Below the pieces are notes generated by a model that was given only the letters and a program-made list of their open reading frames with translations, did no database searches and was not told the DNA's origin. The position numbers and the translations under genes are program-made. A DNA stretch of 64,000 nt from SHZI01 sp963802215 (lineage in GTDB: Bacteria; Pseudomonadota; Gammaproteobacteria; Steroidobacterales; GCA-2729495), in assembly GCA_963802215.1 (NCBI GenBank), contig CAWDHQ010000002.1, positions 1,054,001 through 1,118,000 of the forward strand. The letters are read 5' to 3'. Below, one piece after another: positions 15,125 through 23,575 of the stretch. Position 1 is the stretch's first letter. Each line of letters starts with the position of its first letter.

Positions 15125-16425
15125 GCCGGGCACCTTGCCGGGCGCAGCCGGCACTCCGGCTTGTCGAACACCACCTGCACCGCACTGATGGCCCGCTCCA
15201 GGAAGCCGCCCTCGCAGTAGGCCAGGTACCACTCCCACATGCGGACGAACTCGTCGGGGTAGCCCAGCCGGCGGACATCCTGGACCCGGTCGAGGAAACG
15301 CTCGCGCCAGATCTGCAGCGTGCGCGCGTAGTCGAGTCCGATGTCCTGCAGCCCGGTGAGCTGCAGGTCCGTCACCCGGCCGACCGCCGACAGGATGGCG
15401 GCGCAGGAGGGCAGGGCACCGCCCGGGAAGATGTACTTCTGGATGAAGTCCACGGAGTGCCGCGCCTGCTCGTAGTTCCGGTCCGCGATGGTGATGCCCT
15501 GCAGGAGCATCCTGCCCGCCGGCTTCAGCCGTTCGCTGCAGGCCCGGAAGTAGCTCTCGAGGAAGCGGTGCCCCACAGCCTCGATCATCTCGACCGACAC
15601 GAGCTTGTCGAAGGTGCCGGTGAGGTCCCGGTAGTCCTCACTGAGGATCGTGATGCGGTCCGCCAGCCCCGCCTGGCGCACGCGCGCGGTGGCGAACTCG
15701 AACTGGTTCTTCGAGATCGTGGTGGTGGTGACCCGGCAGCCAAAATTCCGCGCCGCGTGCAGGGCGAGGCCGCCCCAGCCCGTGCCGATCTCCAGCAGGT
15801 GATCGTCCGGCTGCAGTTCCAGCTTGCGGCAGATCAGGTCCAGCTTGTGCAGCGAGGCCTCTTCCAGTGATGCATCGGGGCGCGGAAAGACGGCCGACGA
15901 ATACATCATGGTGGGGTCCAGGAACAGCTGGAACAGGTCGTTGCCCAGGTCGTAGTGGGCGTGGATGTTGCGCCGGCTTCCGGCCCGGGTATTGCGGTGA
16001 TACCAGTGGGCCAGCTTCAGCGCCGCGCCGCCGATCCGGGCCATGCCGGATTCCAGGCGATTCATCACGTCCCGGTTGATCGTCAGCAGGCGCACTACGC
16101 CGGGCAGGTCGGAGACGGTCCACTTGCCGGCCATGTAGGCCTCCGCGGCGCCGATCGTGCCGCCGGTGGCGATGTCCAGGTAGGCCGAGAGATCGTTGAT
16201 GTGCACGGACACGTCGGGCGAATGGCGGGTTGCCGCCGCGTCGGGTGTGCCGAACATCCGGCTTCCGAGCGGGTCATGCACCTGCAGCCGGCCGTGAGCC
16301 AGCGGTCGGAGCAGGTCGTGCACGCCGCGCCGGGCGAGGCGGGCTGCCGCGCTCACGGGCCCGGCCCCGACGGCCGCAGCCGTCCCGGTCACGGGGTCGT
16401 CGAGTGCTTCTTCGAGGTCATTCAT
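15121..16425 (-). CDS. cyclopropane-fatty-acyl-phospholipid synthase family methyltransferase
   Basis: The 434-residue protein has a helical N-terminal lipid-binding region and a SAM methyltransferase core: YDLGNDLFQLFLDPTMMYSSAVF, LLEIGTGWGGLALHAA (SAM loop), VSVEMIEAVGHRFL and DFIQKYIFPGGALPS. These are the standard CFA-synthase blocks. Such enzymes transfer a methyl or methylene from SAM to double bonds of phospholipid acyl chains at the inner membrane. It lies in a tight minus-strand run (FAD oxidoreductase, DUF1365, this gene, DUF3313). A second family member is encoded divergently at 19230, so the two may do different steps. Confidence 0.92.
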   Translation of the reverse strand: MNDLEEALDDPVTGTAAAVGAGPVSAAARLARRGVHDLLRPLAHGRLQVHDPLGSRMFGTPDAAATRHSPDVSVHINDLSAYLDIATGGTIGAAEAYMAGKWTVSDLPGVVRLLTINRDVMNRLESGMARIGGAALKLAHWYHRNTRAGSRRNIHAHYDLGNDLFQLFLDPTMMYSSAVFPRPDASLEEASLHKLDLICRKLELQPDDHLLEIGTGWGGLALHAARNFGCRVTTTTISKNQFEFATARVRQAGLADRITILSEDYRDLTGTFDKLVSVEMIEAVGHRFLESYFRACSERLKPAGRMLLQGITIADRNYEQARHSVDFIQKYIFPGGALPSCAAILSAVGRVTDLQLTGLQDIGLDYARTLQIWRERFLDRVQDVRRLGYPDEFVRMWEWYLAYCEGGFLERAISAVQVVFDKPECRLRPARCPA

Positions 16426-16431
16426 GGGAGG

Positions 16432-17178
16432 TCAGCCCGCTGGCACATGATCGTACACCGGGGCCCGTTTGCGCCACAGCCGGAGCGCCTGCCAGTGGAT
16501 GAGCGCGGTGACCCGCAGGGTCGCGAGCGGGTCCGTGGCCAGCACCCGCCCCAGGGAGCGCGAGCCGATGGCCGTTCGCTCAAAGCTCAGGTGGGCATCG
16601 AAGTTTCGCTTGCCATGCCGCCAGTTCTCGAGGGCGAGGGCGAGCCGCTTCCCCGGCGGCGCCAGCCGGCACCGGTAGTCCATGTCCATGGGCAGGAACG
16701 GCGACACGTGGAACGCCTTGGCGAAGCTGAACTTGTAGCCGCCGTTGGCAATTGGTGCACCGCGGGTCAGCACGTAGGGGTGCATCTCGCGCCATGGCAT
16801 GTTGCTCACCTCGAGCACCACGGCGTCCAGCGCGCCGTCCGGCGCGAAGCAGTAGTAGGCGGAGAGCGGGTTGAAGCCGTAACCGAAGTAACGGAAGTGG
16901 GTCAGCAGCCGGACGGGCCCCGTGGGACGGAAGCCCGCCTCGCGCTGGACGAGCGCCCGGATGCTCTCGTCCAGCGGCACCGACGCCTCGCCGTAGTGAT
17001 CGGCCCGCCGGAACCAGGCTGGCGCCGGCGAGCGTGCCGACCAGAGCCAGAAGCGGTCGAAAAGCTCCGGAATCTCGGCCAGGTCCACGTACAGCATGAA
17101 GATGCTGTAGCGGAAGTCGTGGCGGACCGGCTGGAAGCGCCGGTGGCTAACGCGTCCCTGATAGATACAGCTGTGCAT
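16432..17178 (-). CDS. DUF1365 protein
   Basis: The 248-residue protein shows the DUF1365 blocks: SCIYQGRVSHRRFQPVRHDFRYSIF, LLTHFRYFGYGFNPLSAYYCF and YKFSFAKAFHVSPFLPMDMDY. Proteins of this family are almost always encoded beside an FAD amine-oxidase-like protein and a CFA synthase, exactly as here. Their biochemical role is not settled, but linkage to fatty-acid modification is consistent. The ATG at 17178 was chosen because the conserved SCIYQGRVSHRR block begins at residue 3; it overlaps the FAD gene by 32 bases. The next gene begins six bases on. Confidence 0.88.
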   Translation of the reverse strand: MHSCIYQGRVSHRRFQPVRHDFRYSIFMLYVDLAEIPELFDRFWLWSARSPAPAWFRRADHYGEASVPLDESIRALVQREAGFRPTGPVRLLTHFRYFGYGFNPLSAYYCFAPDGALDAVVLEVSNMPWREMHPYVLTRGAPIANGGYKFSFAKAFHVSPFLPMDMDYRCRLAPPGKRLALALENWRHGKRNFDAHLSFERTAIGSRSLGRVLATDPLATLRVTALIHWQALRLWRKRAPVYDHVPAG

Positions 17179-18544
17179 TGGCCATTCCGGCGCCTGTCGG
17201 CGCGGTATCCGCCAGGGCGTCCGGCAACCGGGCCGGCAGCCCCTGGAGTTCCAGGGCATTGCACAGGGCGACGGCGCTCTGCACGCCGTCCTCGTGGAAC
17301 CCATAGCCCCAGTAGGCGCCGCAATACCACGTGCGCCGCACGCCATTGATCTCGGCACCGCGGGCCTGGGCCTTGAGGCAGCGCGCGTCGAAGACCGGGT
17401 GGCTGTAGGTCTGGCGGTGGACGATCGTGCGCGGGTCGACGCTGTCGTCGTCGTTCAGCGTGAGCAGGAACTGGCGCCGCGTGGGCAGGCTCTGCAGCCG
17501 CGTTAGGTTGTAGGTGACGGACACCCGGCCGCTGGTCGAGGAGCCGTTCCGATGGTAGTTCCAGGCCGCCCAGGCCCGCCGGCGGCGCGGCAGGAGGCGG
17601 ACGTCCGTGTGCAGGATCGCGTCGTTGTCCTGCCAGGTGATGGCGCCCAGCACCTCCTGCTCCGCAGTGGTCGGATCGGCGAGCAGCGCCAGGGCCTGGT
17701 CGCTGTGGCAGGCGAGGACGACCTGGTCGAAGTCCGCCGCGGGGCGCCCACGCGCTTTTACCACCACCCGGTCCGAGTGCCGCTGCACCCACTCCACCGG
17801 CGTGTCGAGCAGCAGCCGGTCGCGGATCGGGCGGAGCAGGGCGCGGACGTATTCCCGGGAGCCGCCGGTGACGGTCCGCCACTGGGGGCGTCCGTCCACC
17901 TGCAGCAGGCCGTGATTGCGGAAGAAGCGGCCGAAGTGGCTGGCGGGGAAGTCGAGGATGCGGGACGGCTCGGCGGACCAGATCGCCCCGGCCATCGGCA
18001 GCAGGTAGTCGTCGACCATCGGGCCGCGGAAGCCGTGCCCGGCCAGGAAATCGCCAAGGGTAACGTCCGGTTCCGAGGCAACCAGCGCGTCAGCCATCCT
18101 GTTGAAACGCAGGATGTCGCGGATCATCCGGTAGAAGGACGGACGCAGAGCGTTCCGGCGTTGGGCGAAGATGGCGTCGAAGGTACTGTCGCCCCGGTAC
18201 TCGAGGCCCCTGTCGCCGCAGCGGAAGCTGAAGCTCATGTCGCACGCCTGCGAGGCGACGCCCAGTTCGCGCAACAGCGCGGTGAAGTCCGGGTAGGTCT
18301 TCTCGTTGAAGACGATGAAGCCGGTGTCGATGGCCAGTCGCTGCCCGTCCATCGCGACTTCGACCGTATTGCTGTGGCCGCCCGGGCGGCCCTGGGCCTC
18401 GAAGAGGGTCAGTTCGCAGCGGGAAGCCAGCTGCCGGGCGGCGTACAGTCCCGAGATTCCAGTGCCAATGATCGCAACCCGCACGCCGCACGCCCGCTTT
18501 CTGTTCTTCTTCCGGAAGGGAACCACTACGTCGGCGGCGGTCAT
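17147..18544 (-). CDS. FAD/NAD(P)-binding amine-oxidase-like oxidoreductase
   Basis: The 465-residue protein has an N-terminal dinucleotide fold VAIIGTGISGLYAARQL with the acidic strand end ELTLFEAQGRPGGHSNTV, then DTGFIVFNEKTYPDF and a C-terminal FAD-contact region (WYCGAYWGYGFHEDGVQSA). This matches the NAD(P)/FAD protein that accompanies CFA-like methyltransferases. In bacteria that make methyl-branched or furan fatty acids, such flavoproteins reduce or desaturate the modified chain; which reaction occurs here is inference. It is the first gene of the minus-strand operon and lies 86 bases from the divergent lipoprotein gene. Confidence 0.88.
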   Translation of the reverse strand: MTAADVVVPFRKKNRKRACGVRVAIIGTGISGLYAARQLASRCELTLFEAQGRPGGHSNTVEVAMDGQRLAIDTGFIVFNEKTYPDFTALLRELGVASQACDMSFSFRCGDRGLEYRGDSTFDAIFAQRRNALRPSFYRMIRDILRFNRMADALVASEPDVTLGDFLAGHGFRGPMVDDYLLPMAGAIWSAEPSRILDFPASHFGRFFRNHGLLQVDGRPQWRTVTGGSREYVRALLRPIRDRLLLDTPVEWVQRHSDRVVVKARGRPAADFDQVVLACHSDQALALLADPTTAEQEVLGAITWQDNDAILHTDVRLLPRRRRAWAAWNYHRNGSSTSGRVSVTYNLTRLQSLPTRRQFLLTLNDDDSVDPRTIVHRQTYSHPVFDARCLKAQARGAEINGVRRTWYCGAYWGYGFHEDGVQSAVALCNALELQGLPARLPDALADTAPTGAGMANAQLYLSGTR

Positions 18545-18630
18545 CTGGATTCAGGCTGCGTCCAATAGCCGACCCGGCGCGAAACTGTATACGCTTCGTC
18601 CCGGGAATCCCCTCGTCAAGGGAGTTGCAC

Positions 18631-19233
18631 ATGCAGACAGGATTGCAGGCTGGCGCCGTGGTGGTGCTTCTGTCGCTGCTGGCTGGCTGCGGGGCGCCGC
18701 CGGTGCCGCTGGCGGACCTCAATGCGTCCTATGAACGCGCCCTGGAGCGCACCGCGCCGCTGGCAGTTACCCTCGTGCCGGGTTCCGAGGCGGAGCGCCG
18801 CGCCTTCGACGGCATCCAGCGGTACTTCGCCGGGATGACCGCCGACTCGGTGCGCGAGCAGACGGCCAGCGTCTACGCGCCCGGGGCTTACCTCAACGAC
18901 ACGCTGGTGGGCATCGACGGCGCTGACACCATCGAGGCGTATTTCAGTCACACGATGGAGCGGGCCCGGCTGCTCAACGTGGAATTCCTGGAGAAGGCGC
19001 CCGCCGGCACCGACTGGTACGTGCGCTGGCGGATGACCGTCGCGGCCGACGGGCTCAACGGGGGCAAGGAAGTCGTCACCTACGGCGTCACCCAGTTCCG
19101 CTTCGACGCGGACGGGCGCGTGCTGATCCACAAGGACTTCTGGGACTCCGGGACCGGCCTCTACGAGCAGTTGCCCGTGCTGGGCGGCGTGATCGGCCGC
19201 GTACGGGCCACGGTGGAGAAGGGCGCGAGGTGA
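18631..19233 (+). CDS. NTF2/SnoaL-like lipoprotein
   Basis: The 200-residue protein starts with a lipoprotein signal (MQTGLQAGAVVVLLSLLAGCGA; lipobox LAGC). The mature part resembles the NTF2/SnoaL cone fold: FDGIQRYFAGMT, VREQTASVYAPGAYLNDTLVGIDGADTIEAYF, WYVRWRMTVAA and GVTQFRFDADGRVLIHKDFWD. Such folds often bind lipids or small hydrophobic molecules. The ATG at 18631 follows AAGGGAG at six bases; the in-frame TTG six bases earlier is rejected. The last bases overlap the next gene (GTGA), so it is the lead gene of the plus-strand half of the lipid locus. Confidence 0.78.
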   Translation: MQTGLQAGAVVVLLSLLAGCGAPPVPLADLNASYERALERTAPLAVTLVPGSEAERRAFDGIQRYFAGMTADSVREQTASVYAPGAYLNDTLVGIDGADTIEAYFSHTMERARLLNVEFLEKAPAGTDWYVRWRMTVAADGLNGGKEVVTYGVTQFRFDADGRVLIHKDFWDSGTGLYEQLPVLGGVIGRVRATVEKGAR

Positions 19234-20258
19234 GCCTGCTGATCGACCTGTGCGAGCGCGGGCTGATTCCCGATCCGCTCACCCGGCTCGGGATGCGCCG
19301 GCTCATGGCCCAGCGCCTCGCCGCCGAGTCGCAGGACCGGGGCGAAGCGGAGTTCGGGGAGTTCCGCCGGCGCCTCGCCGGCCTGCGGGAGAGCCCGGTG
19401 GCCATCGAGACCGCCCGGGCCAACGAGCAGCATTACGAGGTGCCCGCGGCGTTCTTCCAGTGTGTCCTGGGCCCTCACCTCAAATACAGTTGCTGCTGGT
19501 ACGGCGATGGCGCGCGGACGCTTGGCGAGGCGGAGGAGGCGATGCTTCGCCTGACCTGCGAGCGCGCGGAGCTCACCGATGGCCAGCGGATCCTCGAGCT
19601 CGGGTGCGGATGGGGTTCCCTCACCCTGTGGATGGCGGCGCAGTACCCGCTCAGCCGGATCACGGCGGTCTCCAACTCCGCATCCCAGCGCGAGTTCATC
19701 CTGGGTCAGGCCCGGGAGCGGGGCCTGCGGAACGTGGTGGTCCTGACGGCTGATGCGAACGTCTTCGCCACGCCGGAGCGCTTCGATCGCGTGGTCTCCG
19801 TCGAGATGTTCGAGCACATGCGCAACTACTCGACCCTGATGGAGCGCATCGCCGGCTGGCTGGACCCCGGCGGCAAGCTCTTCGTGCACATCTTCTGCCA
19901 CCGGTCGCTCATGTATCCGTTCACGGTGGAGGGCGACACGGACTGGATGGCGCAGCATTTCTTCACCGGCGGGCTGATGCCTGCCGAGCACACGCTGCTC
20001 CACTTCCAGGAGCACCTGACCCTGCAGGACCAGTGGCGCGTGTCCGGCACCCACTACGAGCGCACCGCCAATGACTGGCTGGCGAACCAGGACCGGGAAC
20101 GGGATGCCGTGCTCGCCGTGCTCCGGCGGGCCTACGGCCCCGCCGGGGCCAACCTCTGGTTCCAGCGCTGGCGCATGTTCTTCATGGCCGTCGCGGAATT
20201 GTTCGGGTACGCCGGCGGCACCGAGTGGCTGGTGGGCCACTACCGTTTCATCCGATAA
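19230..20258 (+). CDS. CFA-synthase-like SAM-dependent methyltransferase (second paralogue)
   Basis: The 342-residue protein is shorter than the 15121 gene's product. It has YEVPAAFFQCVLGPHLKYSCCWY, RILELGCGWGSLTLWMA, FDRVVSVEMFEHMRNY and a long C-terminal region with HFFTGGLMPAEHTLLHF. It keeps the SAM loop and glutamate-containing EMFEH of the family but the lipid-facing part differs, which suggests another substrate. It starts with GTG inside the lipoprotein's stop (GTGA) and is followed eight bases later by the DUF1295 gene. Membrane-lipid methylation is inferred from the family and from its neighbours. Confidence 0.88.
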   Translation: MSLLIDLCERGLIPDPLTRLGMRRLMAQRLAAESQDRGEAEFGEFRRRLAGLRESPVAIETARANEQHYEVPAAFFQCVLGPHLKYSCCWYGDGARTLGEAEEAMLRLTCERAELTDGQRILELGCGWGSLTLWMAAQYPLSRITAVSNSASQREFILGQARERGLRNVVVLTADANVFATPERFDRVVSVEMFEHMRNYSTLMERIAGWLDPGGKLFVHIFCHRSLMYPFTVEGDTDWMAQHFFTGGLMPAEHTLLHFQEHLTLQDQWRVSGTHYERTANDWLANQDRERDAVLAVLRRAYGPAGANLWFQRWRMFFMAVAELFGYAGGTEWLVGHYRFIR

Positions 20259-20265
20259 TCCGACC

Positions 20266-21039
20266 ATGTTGCAGCTGGCGCTGTCTGGCCTCGCGACCAC
20301 CGCAGGACTCATGTTCGCGGCCTGGCTGATCAGCCTCCTGCTGCGCAACGTGGCCATCGTGGACATCTTCTGGGGTCTCGCGGTGGCGGCTGCCGGCGTC
20401 ACCTGGCTGCTGCTGGCCGTGCCGGGTCCCCGGGGTGCCCTGGCGGTGCTCCTGGCCGTGGTGTGGGGCAGTCGCCTCGCGCTCCACATCCTGTGGCGCA
20501 GCCGGGGCAAGGCCGAGGACCGCCGCTACCGGGAGATCCGGGCACGGAACGAGCCGAACTTCGCGTTCAAGAGCCTGTACCTGGTGTTCCTGCTCCAGGC
20601 CGTGCTCGCCTGGATCATCGGGGCACCCCTATTCGGCGCGGTCGTGGGCTCATCCGTGCCGCTGGGAATCGTCGATCTCGTCGCCGCAGCCCTGTGGTTC
20701 GCAGGCTTCCTGCTCCAGGCCGTCGCCGACCTGCAGATGGCCCGTTTCCAGCAACGCCCGGAAGCGGAGCGCCGCGTAATGGACCAGGGACTCTGGCGCT
20801 ACAGCCGTCACCCGAACTATTTCGGTGAGACGCTGATGTGGTGGAGCCTGTGGCTCGTCGCCGCCGCGGGCGGTGCCTGGTGGACCTTCGTCGGGCCGCT
20901 GCTGCTGACGGTCCTCCTGCTCAAGGTCTCCGGCGTGGCGCTCACCGAGAAGGACATCGCCACGCGCCGGCCCGAGTACCAGGCCTACATCCGGCGCACC
21001 AGCGCCTTCGTTCTGCTGCCACCCCGAGCGGATTACTGA
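20266..21039 (+). CDS. DUF1295 membrane protein (steroid 5-alpha-reductase-like)
   Basis: The 257-residue protein has about six membrane helices. Its C-terminal signature is GLWRYSRHPNYFGETLMWWSLWL, then VALTEKDIATRRPEYQAYIRRTSAFV. This is the DUF1295/isoprenylcysteine-methyltransferase-like fold shared with steroid 5-alpha reductases, NADPH-dependent enzymes that reduce double bonds in lipids. In this operon it could reduce an intermediate made by the CFA-like methyltransferase; that is inference. The ATG at 20266 gives a first helix directly; an upstream frame overlapping the methyltransferase is rejected. Its stop overlaps the convergent toxin gene by seven bases. Confidence 0.88.
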   Translation: MLQLALSGLATTAGLMFAAWLISLLLRNVAIVDIFWGLAVAAAGVTWLLLAVPGPRGALAVLLAVVWGSRLALHILWRSRGKAEDRRYREIRARNEPNFAFKSLYLVFLLQAVLAWIIGAPLFGAVVGSSVPLGIVDLVAAALWFAGFLLQAVADLQMARFQQRPEAERRVMDQGLWRYSRHPNYFGETLMWWSLWLVAAAGGAWWTFVGPLLLTVLLLKVSGVALTEKDIATRRPEYQAYIRRTSAFVLLPPRADY

Positions 21040-21446
21040 CCTGCTGTCGTCGGGGAGACCAGCACAACCCGTGGAAAGTACTTCCGGTACCGCCGGGCGT
21101 CACGGGTGATGATGCCCCAGCCCGTCACCGCCGCGTGCGCGCCAACGAAGAAGTCGGCAAGTACGTTGGCCTTGTGGCCGCCGGAGCGCCGGTACTTCAC
21201 AAATGCTTTCCCGGCCAGGAACAGCGCCGGTCGGGGCACCTCCCTGAACTGAAGATTAAGCCCCTCGACTGCGGTGTCCAGCGCTCCAAAGGAATCGAAG
21301 CTCAGGGAGAGCTCGGCGTAGACCACCGGGTTGATCGCGAGTTCGTGCACCTGCGACTGGGCCCGGAGCTGCTGAAGCGACCACTCTGCCCACTCCGGAT
21401 CGTCCTGGAACACGTCTACCAGGACGTTGGTGTCTACCAGCAGCAC
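21033..21446 (-). CDS. VapC-like PIN-domain toxin
   Basis: The 137-residue protein has the PIN pattern LLVDTNVLVDVF (first Asp, D5), PVVYAELSLSF (Glu), NVLADFFVGAHAAV (Asp) and IITRDARRYRKYFP (Asp). The four acidic positions of an active metal-dependent RNase are all present. It is paired with the AbrB-type antitoxin gene 23 bases upstream. The 3' end runs convergently into the DUF1295 gene. The RNA target is unknown. Confidence 0.88.
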   Translation of the reverse strand: MLLVDTNVLVDVFQDDPEWAEWSLQQLRAQSQVHELAINPVVYAELSLSFDSFGALDTAVEGLNLQFREVPRPALFLAGKAFVKYRRSGGHKANVLADFFVGAHAAVTGWGIITRDARRYRKYFPRVVLVSPTTAGQ

Positions 21447-21469
21447 GTGATTACCGCCCTGCCGGACAT

Positions 21470-21721
21470 TCAGTCGGATCCCCGCAGAAGCGCCATCAAT
21501 TCATCCGTGCGCCACTTCACCTGGGCCTTGCCGCGGGCGGCCTCGAAGCGATCGCGCCTGCGGGCTGGCCGGCCACTGGTGCCGCCGCCGGCCTTGTGGA
21601 CGACCACCTCGCCAGCGGGGTTCACCGCGAACTCGACGCCGTCGCCGGGCGCGAGGTGGAGTGCGTCCCGCACGCTCTTGGGAATGGTGACCTGGCCCTT
21701 TACGGTCATGGTTGTGGCCAT
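21470..21721 (-). CDS. AbrB/MazE-type (VapB) antitoxin
   Basis: The 83-residue protein has an N-terminal swapped-hairpin AbrB domain (TMTVKGQVTIPKSVRDALHLAPGDGVEFAV) and a C-terminal toxin-binding tail (KAQVKWRTDELMALLRGSD). It should neutralise the PIN toxin encoded next and repress the operon. The ATG at 21721 is used because GGAG lies six bases upstream; the in-frame ATG at 21751 would place the operator inside the gene. Confidence 0.87.
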   Translation of the reverse strand: MATTMTVKGQVTIPKSVRDALHLAPGDGVEFAVNPAGEVVVHKAGGGTSGRPARRRDRFEAARGKAQVKWRTDELMALLRGSD

Positions 21722-21735
21722 GGCTGGCTCCGGAG

Positions 21736-21762
21736 GTAATACCTGAGTCATGAGTGTATTAC
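21736..21762. promoter_or_regulatory. candidate VapBC operator (inverted repeat)
   Basis: GTAATAC (21736-21742) and GTATTAC (21756-21762) form a perfect 7-bp inverted repeat with centres 20 bp apart, two helical turns. It lies just upstream of the AbrB-type antitoxin start, overlapping the position expected for the promoter. The spacing suits a dimer of DNA-binding antitoxin dimers. Autoregulation is known for VapB/MazE families; binding here is inferred. Confidence 0.5.
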
Positions 21763-21939
21763 TTGGGGCGGTAATGGGCCAGATGAGCGTGGCGGCATGA
21801 TTTCCATGCGCCGAGACCGCAGGGCCGGACGCTGCCCCGCCAGAGCCAATTCAATTGAGTTTGGCTGGATTTGACCCGGCCGGCTGATGCCGTGCAGACG
21901 CTGGCGGATTGAAGGCACCAGCCGCGGGAACTGGCATCG

Positions 21940-22650
21940 TCACTTCCGGCTCCGGACACGGGCCGCGACCGCACCCAGGCCCGTCAGCAGCAGCAGCGCC
22001 GTACCGGGCAGTGGCACCACAGTGGCGTTGTCGAAGGCCACGCGTACGGGCTGGTTGCCGAAGTACGAGTCATCCGACCAGGCCGCGAAGGCGACGCTCA
22101 CGTCGCCACTGGTCACTGTGTCGCTGCGCAGGAGGGACCACTCGGCGCCCTGCAGGTACCAGGCGGAGACTGTATTGCCCTGGCGCGCGATGCGCAGGCG
22201 ACCGGTGACATCTGCCGTTGGCACCAGGACACCGATTGACGTGTCGTAGTCCGTCAGGTACACCTCGTCGAAGGCCTCGATGGCGCCACCACTCACGCGT
22301 TCCATGTTCCAGAACGATGTCGGGAGCCAGCCCGTCACCAGCGACAGGCCGACGCGGACCCCGTTGGTGCCTGGCCAGTCCAGCAGGCTGAAGGAAACTT
22401 CGGCATCCACGTCACCGCTGAATACCGCGTTGCTGCGGTAGCCGCCGAAGAAACTGCCGGCTGCGTCTGCCGCGAGGGTCACCTCGACGCGCTGGTTCGT
22501 CTCGGCCACCGTTACCCCGCTGCCCTCGTTGATGATGCTCCAGAGCGAGTTATCGGTAAGGTTGTCATCGAAGTCGTCGTGGATGCTGGCGGCGCCGGCC
22601 GATACCATCGGGGCCGCGATGACGGACAGTGCGAGTGCAAGTGTTTTCAT
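21940..22650 (-). CDS. PEP-CTERM/VPLPA-type surface protein
   Basis: The 236-residue protein has a Sec signal peptide (MKTLALALSVIAAPMVSAGAA) and a beta-rich middle part of concanavalin/LamG-like character (NSLWSIINEGSGVTV, DVDAEVSFSLLDWPGTNGVRVGLSLV, WSLLRSD). The C terminus is VPLPGTALLLLTGLGAVAARVRSRK: a VPLP motif, hydrophobic helix and arginine-rich end, the layout of exosortase-processed proteins. It is probably anchored then released at the cell surface, linked to exopolysaccharide in other bacteria. No exosortase gene is in the window. GGGGAGG before the ATG at 22650 sets the start. Confidence 0.85.
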   Translation of the reverse strand: MKTLALALSVIAAPMVSAGAASIHDDFDDNLTDNSLWSIINEGSGVTVAETNQRVEVTLAADAAGSFFGGYRSNAVFSGDVDAEVSFSLLDWPGTNGVRVGLSLVTGWLPTSFWNMERVSGGAIEAFDEVYLTDYDTSIGVLVPTADVTGRLRIARQGNTVSAWYLQGAEWSLLRSDTVTSGDVSVAFAAWSDDSYFGNQPVRVAFDNATVVPLPGTALLLLTGLGAVAARVRSRK

Positions 22651-22867
22651 GGGGCCTCCCCGGGTCATTGGCGAAACGCAAATGGGAGCCGCATGGCCCG
22701 CACCCCTGCGGCTCATGCGGCCGCTTCCCGACGGTTTCACCATATCCGGGACCCTGTTCCCGGGTCCATACGTGCTTCTGGCAGCCAGGCCCGTCCCCGG
22801 GCACGGGCTGCGGGCAGGGCTCCTGAGGCTTTATGCTCCAGGGGGATTCACGTTTGCAAGGTATGCC

Positions 22868-23542
22868 ATGCGAAACCTGGTCAGAACATTGCAGTCGTAC
22901 TGGTTGGCGGACGCCAGTTTCGTCACATTGTTGATCATGCTCGTTGCCGCAGTATTCGTACTCCCGGTAATCATGGAAGTCAGCAGTCAGGGAGTACTGC
23001 TGTTCAACGTGCTTTTGCTGAGCGTGTTTTTTTCGGGGATATTCTCAACACGCAGTGTGTGGCTGATATCCGCCTCCGCAATTCTGTTCAGCATTCACCT
23101 GGCGCTGCGCATCATCCGTTTCGGGGAAAATCCGTATTCATTCTTCGTCCTGGAAAATGTCATAGGGATCGCCAATGCGCTGGTATTCATCTACATCAAT
23201 TTCCGGCTTCTGTTCCGCGACCAGATTGTGAATACTTACCGGATTATCGGAGCGGTCAATGTTTACCTCCTGCTGGCGCTTATGGGAGCGCTGACCATGG
23301 AAGTCATTCATGCCGCTACCGGCGTTTCCATAGGGGGGAATGTCGTGCTGAAGGGGACAGACGATGACTATGCCAATTTCATCTATTTCAGCCTGGCTTC
23401 ACTGACTACGGTGGGCTTTGGCGACGTTTATGCCGTAGGTACTCCCGCCAGGATGCTGGCCACTTTCCTGGCTACTTTGGGCGTCCTGTTTCCGGCCATA
23501 GTCATTGCGCGCCTGGTCGGACTCGCCTCCAGTCCGCGTTGA
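22868..23542 (+). CDS. potassium-channel-like ion channel
   Basis: The 224-residue membrane protein has about six helices. The pore region reads FIYFSLASLTTVGFGDVYAVG, with the potassium selectivity filter TVGFGD, between the last two helices (VNVYLLLALMGALTMEVI and MLATFLATLGVLFPAIVIARLV). There is no obvious voltage-sensor arginine ladder and no C-terminal RCK domain. The coding sequence is visibly more A+T-rich than its neighbours, with codons such as ATA, AAT and TTT and a run of seven T near 23027, suggesting recent transfer. AAGG six bases before the ATG supports the start. It ends directly before the HutX-like gene region. Confidence 0.88.
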   Translation: MRNLVRTLQSYWLADASFVTLLIMLVAAVFVLPVIMEVSSQGVLLFNVLLLSVFFSGIFSTRSVWLISASAILFSIHLALRIIRFGENPYSFFVLENVIGIANALVFIYINFRLLFRDQIVNTYRIIGAVNVYLLLALMGALTMEVIHAATGVSIGGNVVLKGTDDDYANFIYFSLASLTTVGFGDVYAVGTPARMLATFLATLGVLFPAIVIARLVGLASSPR

Positions 23543-23575
23543 ATGGCATTTTCACCGACCGTGAGGAGACCCCTG

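Noticed and set aside
18545..18630. ECF/ChrR-type promoter between the two halves of the lipid locus
   Set aside because: Loci of this type are often sigma-E/ChrR controlled, but no TGATCC-type -35 element with a matching -10 is visible here.
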